In this document: in pieces, positions 54,001 to 64,000 of the stretch | How positions within the stretch are numbered: position 1 is the first letter of the stretch | Layout of the letters: every line of letters begins with the position of its first letter | Assembly: GCA_947623455.1 (NCBI GenBank) | Contig: OX392538.1 | Location: forward strand, 37,432,001-37,496,000 | Length of the DNA: 64,000 nucleotides | Direction: 5' to 3' | Origin: Mimachlamys varia | Lineage: Eukaryota; Mollusca; Bivalvia; Pectinida; Pectinidae | Notes under the pieces: model-generated | Seen by the model: the letters and a program-made list of their open reading frames with translations, nothing else | Databases searched by the model: none | What the model was told of the DNA's origin: nothing | Made by a program: the position numbers and the translations under genes

Positions 54001-54775
54001 TGGGGAAGAATGTTGTTAGAAGGATTATAGTCTGTTTCTGATTAATTTTGGTAGTATCTACCTGTGTTTTTACCTGTGTTTTTACCTGTGTTTTAATCAG
54101 TGGTAAACCTCTAAATTTAACATAGATATATATCTTAAATGTGCTGATATGATAAGATGAAGTGTATTGATTTATTTTATGATCGGTTTGCATTTTAGAT
54201 AATTAAATAGATAGTTTTCAAATAGAAATTTACTTTGTCATTGTAACATTTAAGACTTCAATATGAATGAGTATATGAATAAGAATGAGATTTAACGGAT
54301 CATAAAATCCAGCATAATTTATAATTTGGCTTTTTGATATAGAGCTCAAACAAAGCATCACAACATGACTTTAATACATGTACATAATTATTTCTTTTTA
54401 TCAACTTAAACCAATATTTCATGATATTTTTGTACATATATGATATCTACCCGTTTCAAAACACACCAAAGAACTATGAAGTTTTCTTCACATTCAATAG
54501 TTCATTAGGAGAAGATGTACAGTTTCGATTTTTGGTGCTTGATGATGACCCTACATCCCATCAACATAATTAAGTATCTCCGACATTTTTGTTTTAATAT
54601 TTAGCATGTAATCCTTAATTAAAACTGATCTATGATCTCAATGTTCCTATCATGAAATTTCCAATGTTCATTCGGTAAATTATTCGCTTGCACTTTCTGA
54701 AAATAACTGAAGAACATGTACTTTTCTAAATTTCGACATGGATACTTCACTTGTGTATGAACTTAAAATAGTTTT
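54001..54775. other. AT-rich, no gene recognised
   Basis: Includes three tandem ACCTGTGTTTTT units at about 54059-54095. Nothing else. Confidence 0.4.
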
Positions 54776-55230
54776 CAAACTATGGAAATTAGAAAGTGTA
54801 TACTGTAATATCAATAAATCGATCAATGGATATCTATAATTCTAATAATTGTTTTCCATAATTCCAATTTGTAATAGCAATTAACCGATCTATGGATATC
54901 CATAATTCCAGTTTTGGCGATGTAGTCTTTTAACGTCAATAACTCGAATTTCTAGCCACTTGGTTTGCATTATATTACAAGGAGTTCCGATGCGAAACTA
55001 GTAAGAGTTTTCTACCTTTGATAGCCAACTTATATCAATAATTCATTTATTGAAATCAATAAATAAATAATCCAAAATTAGGCAATTTATTGATATCATA
55101 AAACGAATTATGGATATCCATTAATGATTTGTTAAAATCCATAAATGAATTATGGAATTCCTTTAATGAATTATGGAATTCCATAAATGAATTATGGAAT
55201 TCCATAAATGGATTATGGATATCCATAAAT
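54776..55230. repeat. AT-rich palindromic repeat cluster (CCATAAATGAATTATGG units)
   Basis: From about 55090 to 55225 the sequence alternates CCATAAATGAATTATGGAAT and TCCATAAATG-type units, about 22 bp each, each centred on a GGAATTCC or GGATATCC palindrome. Looser copies (CAATGGATATC, CTATGGATATCC) extend back to about 54776. Confidence 0.75.
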
Positions 55231-56384
55231 GGGGATTTTTTTCCACTTTGGCTTGTCATACGTATTCAAACTTCACAAACTATGTAACTAATAGTATACA
55301 CGCGCAGGTAGAGTTTCGGTGGCTCAAGAGACTTGGGGTTAAGTCGAAAACTAAAAATATATCTTCACGCATAGTGGAGTAGCTTTATTAAGAGTTAATT
55401 ATATTCAGAATCTATATGCATCATTCATCTTACAAACCCCTGTGTTACCACTCCGCCATCTTGGTTTTCTGGTGAGTTACCCCTTTAATGTGTTCGTGGG
55501 TGATGCGGAGCTGCAAACAATGCACTATTTGAACAAACGGCCAAAACGTTCGCGAACGTTCTCGCTACCGAACACACCTCGGTTGTGTACGACAGTGATA
55601 GCTAAGCGGCTACAAACCAGTCATTGTCACGCCAAGTGACGTCACGATATCGTCATGTCCGGCCGGATTCATGAATGGAATACTTGAGGACACTCGCCCG
55701 ACACAGTCAAACTTAAAAGTTTTTATTCATTGTTTCTAAGCACTAGGGATGATTCATCAGTCTTGATATTAGTTGAAATTGAAGTTGTTTTTATTTAATA
55801 AAATAATTCAATTGCAAGAGTCAATTGTGTTGGACTACTTCTTCGTTCGCCGGTACATTTGACCTACTTCGAAGGTTTGGGTTATTTGGTTCGACATATT
55901 GAAATCAGTTGGCGAGAACGGCAAAGAAAAAATCTGTTCAGGATAGGGAAAGACGATAAAACGTCATATGATAAAAAGAATCTGTCATTCGTTTCTCTTC
56001 ATATTAAATTAATGATACTCGTTTAGAATTTTTCGTTTTTACTCGCCAGAGGCTCGCAAAAATGAAAAAATTTAAACTCATAACATAAATTTAATTTGAA
56101 GAGAAACGCATTACAGATCCTCCATATATGCCATACGATGGTATTGTTTTTATACTGCGGTAGATCGGTAGCATAATATAAAAAAAATATAAAATCAGAA
56201 CAATATATGGAATAACAAAATACTCACGCTTAAGAACTGCATGCTAAATATTGAGTTATCCAATATAATAGGGAATACGTGTAATTGAAAGGAATTGATA
56301 ATAAATCGAAAACTAACGTAGTCTTACACAAGTCAATCAATACTTATTAAGACTATGAATTAGTTGTATTGTGATTAAGTGAGT
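55231..56384. other. No gene recognised
   Basis: A somewhat CpG-richer patch at 55440-55680 contains GACGTCACGATATCGTCATG and an 65-codon open frame (55442-55639) without a domain or ATG-supported start. Confidence 0.35.
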
Positions 56385-56667
56385 AAAAACATGTATTTAT
56401 GTGTGTATGCGTGCGAGCACGTGTGTGTGTATACATGTATTTATGTCTTATGTGTGTATGAGTGCGAGCACGTTTGTGTATACATTTTTTTTTGGTTTAT
56501 GTGTACGAGCACGTGTGTGTGTATACATGTATTATGTGTGTATGCGTACGAACACGTGTGTGTATACATGTATTTGTGTGTGTATACATATAGTATGTGT
56601 GTATGCGTGCGAGCACGTATTTGTGTATGCGTGCGAGAACGTATGTGTGTGTATGCGTGCGTGCGCG
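56385..56667. repeat. 42-bp minisatellite, left segment
   Basis: Variants of GTGTGTATGCGTGCGAGCAC and GTGTGTGTATACATGTATTT. The array is interrupted at 56668 by the 3.47-kb element and resumes at 60142. Confidence 0.9.
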
Positions 56668-57490
56668 TACAGTTGAGTGTAGACTAAAGGTTACACAAAG
56701 TGCACTCCGTTTGGACTCCAGGTAAACTTAGGTGGCAGTGTACAGAAGGCTTTTGTGGCCATGGGTGATATTTTTGTACAATGAATAACCCCTATAATAG
56801 TATACCTATGAAAATCTAAAAAAAAATAAGGAGTAAAATTGGCTTAAGCATGATAAAGTGCACTTTGTTGACTTCACATTTGTAAAAAGAGAAAAAAAAA
56901 ATTTTGTTAGAGATTAAAATTTTGACACTTTCGAAATGGGTGTCTAGACATGAAAAGCTAGCTTTACAGGAAGTGAAATTTCGACAACAGCACATGAGGG
57001 GAAATAGCGGAAAATCTAAGCGTGTGGCCTATGCTGGGACAGATATAATTCTGCAACCAAGTTAGTAAGCTTTAAATTTAGATAGAACTTAAGAAAAAAA
57101 TTCCTATCTGCATAGGTCAAATTTTGTGTCAAAAACAGTGATATTTTGCATTTTTCGGTAATTTTTGATGTGGTAACCATGGTTTTCACACAAGTGCCAT
57201 ACATAGGATACATCAGTGTATACACTTCATAGTCATTTTTTTAATTGGAAATGATATACAATTTACAAAAATGTATACATTTACATCTATGCAGTGTACG
57301 GTTAAATCTCGATGTTGACAATTCTCAGGCATTGGTCTTTTTTCCATTAATCTCTAGATCTACCGTACACATCTACCTTGGAGTGCACTCCGTTTGGACT
57401 CCAGGTAAACTTGGAGTGCACTCCGTTTGGACTCCATATGGACTTGGAGTGCACTCCAGGTCCACTCCGAGTCTACCTGAAGTCCTATCA

Positions 57491-59205
57491 GGCATTAATA
57501 CCTCTACATATAAGGGGCCACATTCATATTACATTCTAAATTGTAGATAGTACAACATATGCATGTATCATATAAATCAATCAATCAATATTTATTAATA
57601 CATATTTTTGTTGGTGTAGATGTTTATATTAAAGTGTCGTTACTTAGTTGTTTAACAACAAGCAATATAGACTACATTGTATGCTTGCTGTTTAATCTTT
57701 GTATAATTTTTGTAATAAATTAGTTGAATTTGATATAAAAACCTTAAATTGTACAATTATATCACTGTATTTGAAACTTTGAATGACAATAACTGATACA
57801 AAATAACTGAATAAACCTCGAGGATTTACAATGCAATGAAGGATTTCGGAACAAGCACAACATATATTTGACTTGTCCTTTGTGGTCTTACAATATGTGA
57901 AGTCTAGATCTGTGTGTGGATTTTAAATGTCGTGTAGTGATAACTTCAATTATAGGTGATCAGAATGGATATATATAAGAATGTTACATTTTAATTAAAA
58001 CATTAGACATTCAAGTATAATGTGAAGAAGATTTACTGTTTCAAACAAGTTTTCAAACAACAACAACAACTTCAAAGCACAATAAACAGGGAATGGCTTT
58101 TGATAATTGGGTCTTGCCGATCCCCTCCCTATTTTATGTTTTGTGTAGAACTGTATCAGGTCAGATCAGATGTGAAGATTTAGACAGACTTACACTTAGC
58201 CATCTAATTAGATAATAACCCCCTCAGGCCTCAACCCATCCTGGTCTGTTCATTCAGAGAAAATGACACAACAAGGTATTGGCGGAAAATGACTCATCTC
58301 TTCGATGGCCGAATATTTATTTTACTTATTTTTTAGCTTTAACACATTTTAAATTGCAGTTTTTATGAGTAAAGGTGCGGCCTATAAATAAAGCGGGGGA
58401 AATGGCCCATCTCTTCGATGGCCAAATATTTATTTCACTTATTTTTTAGCAAATGTTAACACATTTTAAAATTGCAGTTTTTATGAGTAAAGGTGCGGCC
58501 TATAAATAAAGCGCCTACACCTATAAATAAATCGTGAACTACAAAATGTGCTGCGAGTCGGCTGCCTCAACATGAAACAGGGAGGTAGGTTTATCCAATG
58601 CTCAGACCAGCTGGCCAGGTGTTGTCTCACCATGAGGCCTAACATTAACCAAATAAGGTAACTAACTTAATAACAAACATACATACAAAACATATGAACA
58701 TATTCATTTTATAAAGGGTGAGGTTGGAGGGTTCAAACAGTTTTTTCTAATACAGGTAAACAAATACGAGTAAAAGATATTTGATTGTATCGAAAGTGTA
58801 GATGGCGGTCAGCTTGATATTTGATCTGGCCCAAATGGGGTTCACATGCTGAAACAGGGGTCAGCGATCACGTGGTACAGTCTTGGAAATTGAATTGTGC
58901 CCCAAGATGAAAAGCTGGGAAGATACGTTTGTGAAAAAAGTTGTCTACTGCTAGACTTTTTATATATGGTACCACGAAATTAGATTAGAGCTCTGCTATC
59001 TAAGTCTGTGATGGTACTTGGAGATAATTAATTAAAGTTACATTATACATTTTGTATATATATATATATATAAGTGAAGCTGATTTTATTCTGGATGCAT
59101 GATACATGTAGCTATAAAATAACATGAATGTCAAAGCACCGACAAAACATGAGATCTCTACAGTGTACATGTAATTCTGTGTTCAAAGTCATACTTTAAA
59201 TTTTT
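57491..59205. other. Interior of the 3.47-kb element, no gene recognised
   Basis: Includes a two-copy 112-bp tandem duplication (58285-58515, TCTTCGATGGCC ... GTGCGGCCTATAAATAAAGC) and a (TA)n run near 59058. No open frame of interest. Confidence 0.5.
58285..58515. repeat. 112-bp direct duplication
   Basis: CTCATCTCTTCGATGGCC..ATATTTATTT through AGGTGCGGCCTATAAATAAA appears twice with a few changes. Confidence 0.85.
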
Positions 59206-60141
59206 TTATCATTACACGGACTGCAAACCCGGTATACATGCAGTGCCTGTATCAGTACTTGGCTATCAAGTCACTCACCTGGAACAAATAACAGTTGTGC
59301 CAGACCAGAGTCAGCCATGCATAGCCATTACAGATAATTGACACTTATATTGGGTAGTACACAACCATACACATACTGTAATGTGGGTACAATCTACCAT
59401 GTAAACATATTAAAAATGTAGTTAGTGTAGTGGTTTTAAGCCTAATCATATAAGCTAAACTGATTTTAATAAATTTAGTTTAAGTTAAACCTGTCTTTAT
59501 TACAATAAATTTTTCCTTTGGTTTAAAAAAAACTAAAAAAACTAACATACATGAAATGACATACCTTTCATGCATTGAAAATTAAATAAGTTTCATCAAT
59601 ACTTGTTTAATTACAATATTTTAATGGATAAATAATAGCATATACATGGACATATACACAAAAAACTTTTTTTGACATTCAGATGCACAATAAAAATGTT
59701 TAATTTATTTTTGTTCTAAACAAATATCAATATCATTTAAAATATTAAGCAATTAACTTTCATAAAAACTTGATATTATACTGTCTTTTATACATCTTTA
59801 TAAACATGTAGGTTAATTGGTTCAAATGTGTTCACAACACAAGTGTATTATAAACTTATGTAATAGTGGTTCAGATACCTATTTATTCCTTGTATACGAA
59901 ACAACAAAATTTAATGTTGATTCTAATATCTATCTTTTATCTATTGTTAACAGAACTACAAATCTTATATAGCGTTTTATGTAATTTGAATTTGAACCCA
60001 AAATAGAATTGAATTCCATATCTTTACAAATAGGACTCCAGGTAGACTCTGTGGACCCGGAGTGCACTCCAAGTTTACCTGGAGTCAAATGGAGTGCACT
60101 CGGATTGCACTTCGGTGTAACCTTTCGTCTACACTCAACTG

Positions 60142-62308
60142 TATGTGTGTGTATACATGTATTTATGTATTATGTGTGTACGTGTACGAGCACGTGTGTG
60201 TATACATGTATTTATGCGTGTATGTGTGCGAGTACGTGTATGTGTATGTATACATATATTGATGTGTGTATGTGAACGCGCACATGTGTGTGTACATATA
60301 TGTATTAATGTGTGTATACGTGCGAGGACGATTGTGTATACATGTATTTGTGTGCGTATGCGTGCGAGGACGAGTGTGTATATACATGTATTTATGTGTG
60401 TATGCGTGCGAGGACGAGTGTGTATACATGTATTTATGTGTGTATGCGTGCGAGGACGAGTGTGTATATACATGTATTTATGTGTGCATGCGTGCGAGGA
60501 CGAGTGTATATACATGTATTTATGTGTGCATGCGTGCGAGGACGAGTGTGTATACATGTATTTGTGTGTATGCGTGCGAGGACGAGTGTGTATATACATG
60601 TATTTATGTGTGTATGCGTGCGAGGACGAGCGTGAATATACATGTATTTATGTGTGTATGCGTGCGAGGACGAGTGTGTATACATGTATTTATGTGTGTA
60701 TGCGTGCGAGGACGAGTGTGAATATACGTGTATTTATGCGTGTATGTGAACGCGCACGTGTGTGTGTGCAAAGATGTATTAATATGTGTATACGTGCGAG
60801 GACGAGTGTGTATCTATGTGTATTCGTGAGAGCACGTGTGTGTGTGCGTGGGTGTATACGTGCGAGGACGAGTGTGTATATACATGTATTTATGTGTGTA
60901 TGCGTGCGAGCACGTGTGTGTGTGCATGTATTTATGTGTGTATGCGTGCGGGGACGAGTGTGAATATACATGTATTTATGTGTGTATGCGTGCGAGGACG
61001 AGTGCGTATATACATGTATTTATGTGTGTTTTCGTGAGAGCACGTGTGTGTATGCGTGCGAAAACGAGTGTATATACATGTATTTATGTGTGTTTGCGTG
61101 CGAGGACGAGTGCGTATGTGTGTATTTATGTGTGTATGCGTGCGAGGACGAGTGTGTATGCGTGCGAAGACGAGTGTATATACATGTATTTGTGTGTGTA
61201 TGCGTGCGAGGACGAGTGTGAATATGCATGTAGTTATATGTGTATGCGTGCGAGGACGAGTGCGTATACATGTATTTATGTGTGTATGCGTGCGAGGATG
61301 AGTGTGTATACATGTATTTATGTGTGTATGCGTGTGAGGACGAGTGCGTATACATGTATTTGTGTGTATGCGTGCGAGGACGAGTGTGTATTCATTTATT
61401 TATGTGTGTTTTCGTGAGAGTACGTGTGTATGTGCGTGTGTGTATACGTGCGAGGACGAGTGTGTATATACATGTATTTATGTGTGTATGCGTGCGAAGA
61501 CGAGTGGATATACATGTATTTATGTGTGTATGCGTGCGAGGAATATTGTGTATACATGTATTTATGTGTGTATGCGTGCAAGGACGAGTGGGTATACATG
61601 TATTTATGCGTGTATGTGAACGCGCACGTGTGTGTGTGCAAAGATGTATTAATATGTGTATACGTGCGAGGACGAGTGTGTATCTATGTGTATTCGTGAG
61701 AGCACGTGTGTGTTCGCGTGGGTGTATACGTGCGAGGACGAGTGTGTATATACATGTATTTATGTGTGTATGCGTGCGAGCACGTGTGTGTGTGCATGTA
61801 TTTATGTGTGTATGCGTGCGGGGACGAGTGTGAATATACATGTATTTATGTGTGTATGCGTGCGAGGACGAGTGCGTATATACATGTATTTATGTGTGTT
61901 TTCGTGAGAGCACGTGTGTGTATGCGTGCGAAAACGAGTGTATATACATGTATTTATGTGTGTATGCGTGCGAGGACGAGTGCGTATGTGTGTATTTATG
62001 TGTGTATGCGTGCGAGGACGAGTGTGTATGCGTGCGAAGACGAGTGTATATACATGTATTTGTGTGTGTATGCGTGCGAGGACGAGTGTGAATATGCATG
62101 TATTTATGTGTGTATGCGTGCGAGGATGAGTGTGCATATACATGTATTTATGTGTGTATGCGTGCGAAGACGAGTGGATATACATGTATTTATATGTGTA
62201 TGCGTGCGAGGATGAGTGTGTATACATGTATTTATGTGTGTATGCGTGCGAAGACGAGTGGATATACATGTATTTATGTGTGTATGCGTGCAAGGACGAG
62301 TGTATATA
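60142..62308. repeat. 42-bp minisatellite, central segment with higher-order repeats
   Basis: Unit: GTGTGTATGCGTGCGAGGAC, then GAGTGTGTATACATGTATTT, then AT. A distinctive block (CGCGCACGTGTGTGTGTGCA, then AAGATGTATTAATATG) recurs about 871 bp apart (60750 and 61621), and downstream variants follow the same order, showing a higher-order duplication. All open frames in it (up to 272 codons on plus) are artefacts of a stop-free period divisible by three. Confidence 0.95.
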
Positions 62309-63254
62309 CAGTTGTGGGATCGCACAACGTTACACGATGTGCGGTGGGCGCACGATGGGCGAACGGTGTATGCACGATGTGCGAACGATGCGATCCTGGG
62401 CGATTATTTCTAACGCACATGTGGGCGCACGATGGACTAACATTGTGCGATGACAATCGTGGTTGATGTAAATTTAGAAATGGTTTAACAATATATACGG
62501 TTTCGCGCTAGTTGTTTTAAACATATTTCTATAGTTTAAGTATTTACATTAGCTGATAGTTCTATCTATATATTTCTAAAAATTAATAACAGTCTTTCTG
62601 TAGTTTTAGAAACAAACCAAATAGACACATGTATGTAAACTTTTAACTCATATTGACAAGTTCTCATTCAAGTAAATATTGCCAGTTTTACCAAGTTATA
62701 AACTGCACCCGTACATGGCCAATATATGTAGATATCTCTGGCCCGGGGCACTGACAACACTCACCTAGGTGTGAAAACACAGGTAAATTGTTGGGGAGGG
62801 GAGGGTTTTTCAAATAACTGATTATAAGAGTCCAGTTTGTTTTCATAACGGTCGCTCGATAATGGCTGTCGTAGCGTATCGCCGCACATGTACACAGGAC
62901 AGGTAAAACGCCGGCATGTTATTTACATATTCTGATACCTGGTAGCTTAACCCGCACTTGGCTGTTTTATGATCACTGTAATACTGTTTACTGTATATTG
63001 TTAAATTGACATAATCCCAATAAATATGATGCGAATTTAAATAGTTTTTGGACAAGAAGGTTCCATATGTTTTTTCATTCCGTAATATGTATCGACCAAT
63101 TGTACCAAATCGTACGTGTGTGCGATTTAATCGCACACATAAACGCACGATCTTTAGATCGCCCGGTTGTGCGCACCATGGGCGAACGATGTGTGCACGA
63201 TGTATGCACGATGCACGCACGCAGTTTTTGGTGCGTTGTGCGATACCACAACTG
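62309..63254. mobile_element. 946-bp TA-target element with CAGTTGTGG termini
   Basis: Left end CAGTTGTGGGATCGCACAAC and right end GTTGTGCGATACCACAACTG are complementary except one base. TA duplicates flank (62307-62308, 63255-63256). Removing the element and one TA restores a normal minisatellite unit (GAGTGTATA then TACATGTATTT). Subterminal GCACGATG/GCGAACGATG words repeat at both ends. No transposase inside. Confidence 0.85.
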
Positions 63255-63256
63255 TA

Positions 63257-63605
63257 CATGTATTTATGTGTGTATGCGTGTGAGGACGAGTGCGTATACA
63301 TGTATTTGTGTGTATGCGTGCGAGGACGAGTGTGTATTCATTTATTTATGTGTGTTTTCGTGAGAGTACGTGTGTATGTGCGTGTGTGTATACGTGCGAG
63401 GACGAGTGTGTATATACATGTATTTATGTGTGTATGCGTGCGAAGACGAGTGGATATACATGTTTTTATGTGTGTATGCGTGCGAGAACGAGTGTGTGTA
63501 CATGTATTTATGTGTGTATGCGTGCAAGGACGAGTGTATATACATGTATTTATGTGTGTATGCGTGCGAGGAATATTGTGTATACATGTATTTATGTGTT
63601 TTCGT
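63257..63605. repeat. 42-bp minisatellite, right segment
   Basis: Continues the array; 63266-63460 closely matches 61330-61525, including the variants TTCATTTATTTATGTG and GTGAGAGTACGTGTG, so this block was copied. Confidence 0.9.
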
Positions 63606-63649
63606 TAAAAAAATATATAAGATACAGTTGAGCAATAGTGAATTGAACT

Positions 63650-63693
63650 GCACCATATATCTGTTTCGTCCTTCTACGACTCTTTAGTGATGC
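63650..63693 (-). ncRNA. Degenerate hammerhead ribozyme at the edge of the minisatellite
   Basis: Minus strand: GCATCA (63693-63688), core CTAAAGA (consensus CTGANGA, so G5 is changed), stem II GTC/GAC, GAAACAG, then ATA in place of GTA at the cut site, and stem I return TGGTGC, which still pairs with GCATCA (one G-U). The downstream tail CAACTGTATCTTATATATT abuts the array. Predicted inactive. Confidence 0.65.
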
Positions 63694-63699
63694 TGGAGC

Positions 63700-64000
63700 C
63701 TAATTTTGTTTCCCCTGCATGATATCAAAAACATGACGTTACTTTTTCATATGAGTCTTGAGTGTGAAAGGTGAAGGGGGTGGAGATGATTTAAGGGAAC
63801 ATATGACATCAATGTGTTAACAGAGATAGATTTTAGCGTCAAAACGGGATCAAGAAAGTTCCTGTACAAATACGAACTAACCAAGAGTCAAGAAGATGAT
63901 ACCTGTACTTTGTTGTCAGTGTATGCCGGGTGATTCTTTTTTACTTATCTTGTCCAAATGTTTTGCAGACGTTTTTATTATTTACGTAACTGCTGATGTG
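63700..64000. other. No gene recognised
   Basis: Sequence upstream (minus) of the degenerate hammerhead; no recognisable feature to the window edge. Confidence 0.35.

Larger units (their letters stand above)
56670..60141. mobile_element. 3.47-kb TA-target element with CAGTTGAGTGTAGAC termini
   Basis: The left end CAGTTGAGTGTAGACTAAAG is mirrored at the right end (complement CTTTCGTCTACACTCAACTG). TA lies on both sides (56668-56669, 60142-60143) and minisatellite lies beyond on both sides. Subterminal GGAGTGCACTCC modules occur at 56695, 57376-57490 and 60050-60110. No transposase is recognised. About 640 bp (56735-57375) separates two parts of the left subterminal repeat and may be a nested insertion. 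Confidence 0.8.

Noticed and set aside
55442..55639. 65-codon frame in a CpG-richer patch
   Set aside because: No ATG start, no domain, no splice signals noted.
60145..60963. Long plus-strand open frames (up to 272 codons) and matching minus-strand frames rich in Cys/Val/Arg or His/Thr
   Set aside because: They are translations of the 42-bp minisatellite in several frames at once; period divisible by three and no stop in the unit explain them fully.

Overview
This window is intron-style, AT-rich animal DNA with almost no host coding sequence. It is packed with decayed mobile elements and tandem-repeat arrays. The mix (HARBI1-like and Mutator-like transposases, a DUF3504/Crypton-type recombinase, a CR1/L2-like LINE with an N-terminal 2A motif, hammerhead-ribozyme repeats, a tRNA-Glu-like SINE and array-bearing dispersed repeats) resembles a marine mollusc, most likely a bivalve. 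That assignment is inference; no species marker was seen.

Layout. 0-4.5 kb: a MITE, a Harbinger transposase remnant, a tandem hammerhead-ribozyme repeat, and 56-bp and 69-bp arrays. 4.9-6.1 kb (minus): the only plausible host gene, the terminal exon of a fucosyltransferase-like type II membrane protein. 9-10.1 kb: a broken tyrosine-recombinase-like gene with an intact splice junction. 10.2-13.8 kb: a 3.6-kb element with about 185-bp inverted termini, carrying a truncated reverse-transcriptase fragment. 14.6-17.7 kb (minus): a dead LINE. 18.3-20.9 kb: a 62-bp satellite. 23.7-25.4 kb: an element ending in a large palindrome, related in inverted orientation to 37.9-38.5 kb. 25.6-27.1 kb: a Harbinger-like exon abutting an RT fragment. 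28.9-31.3 kb: a 44-bp minisatellite. 32.2-37.5 kb: a LINE tail, then two direct 452-bp TIR elements bracketing a His-Me/HNH endonuclease gene, a Mutator-like transposase with one amber codon, and a miniature LTR element. 38.4-43.6 kb: two tandem 2.66-kb units built on 36-bp arrays. 43.7-44.1 kb: an AGGTCA/TGACCT array. 45.2-45.5 kb: a SINE. 46.6-48.2 kb: long-period repeats. 49.1-50.3 kb: possible small exons. 51.8-52.6 kb: a third 36-bp array with an RTE-like insert. 53.1-63.6 kb: a 42-bp minisatellite split by two TA-target elements, with a partial relative to the left and a degenerate hammerhead at the right edge.

Nothing here forms a pathway. The interpretable biology is nested transposition. 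The strongest candidates for something little described are a 405-bp TRIM whose LTRs carry a tRNA-like Pol III promoter (35963-36367), an intact type I hammerhead in a tandem 340-bp unit (1183-1566), a family group of CAGTTG-terminated TA-target elements, and the Mutator-like/HNH locus.
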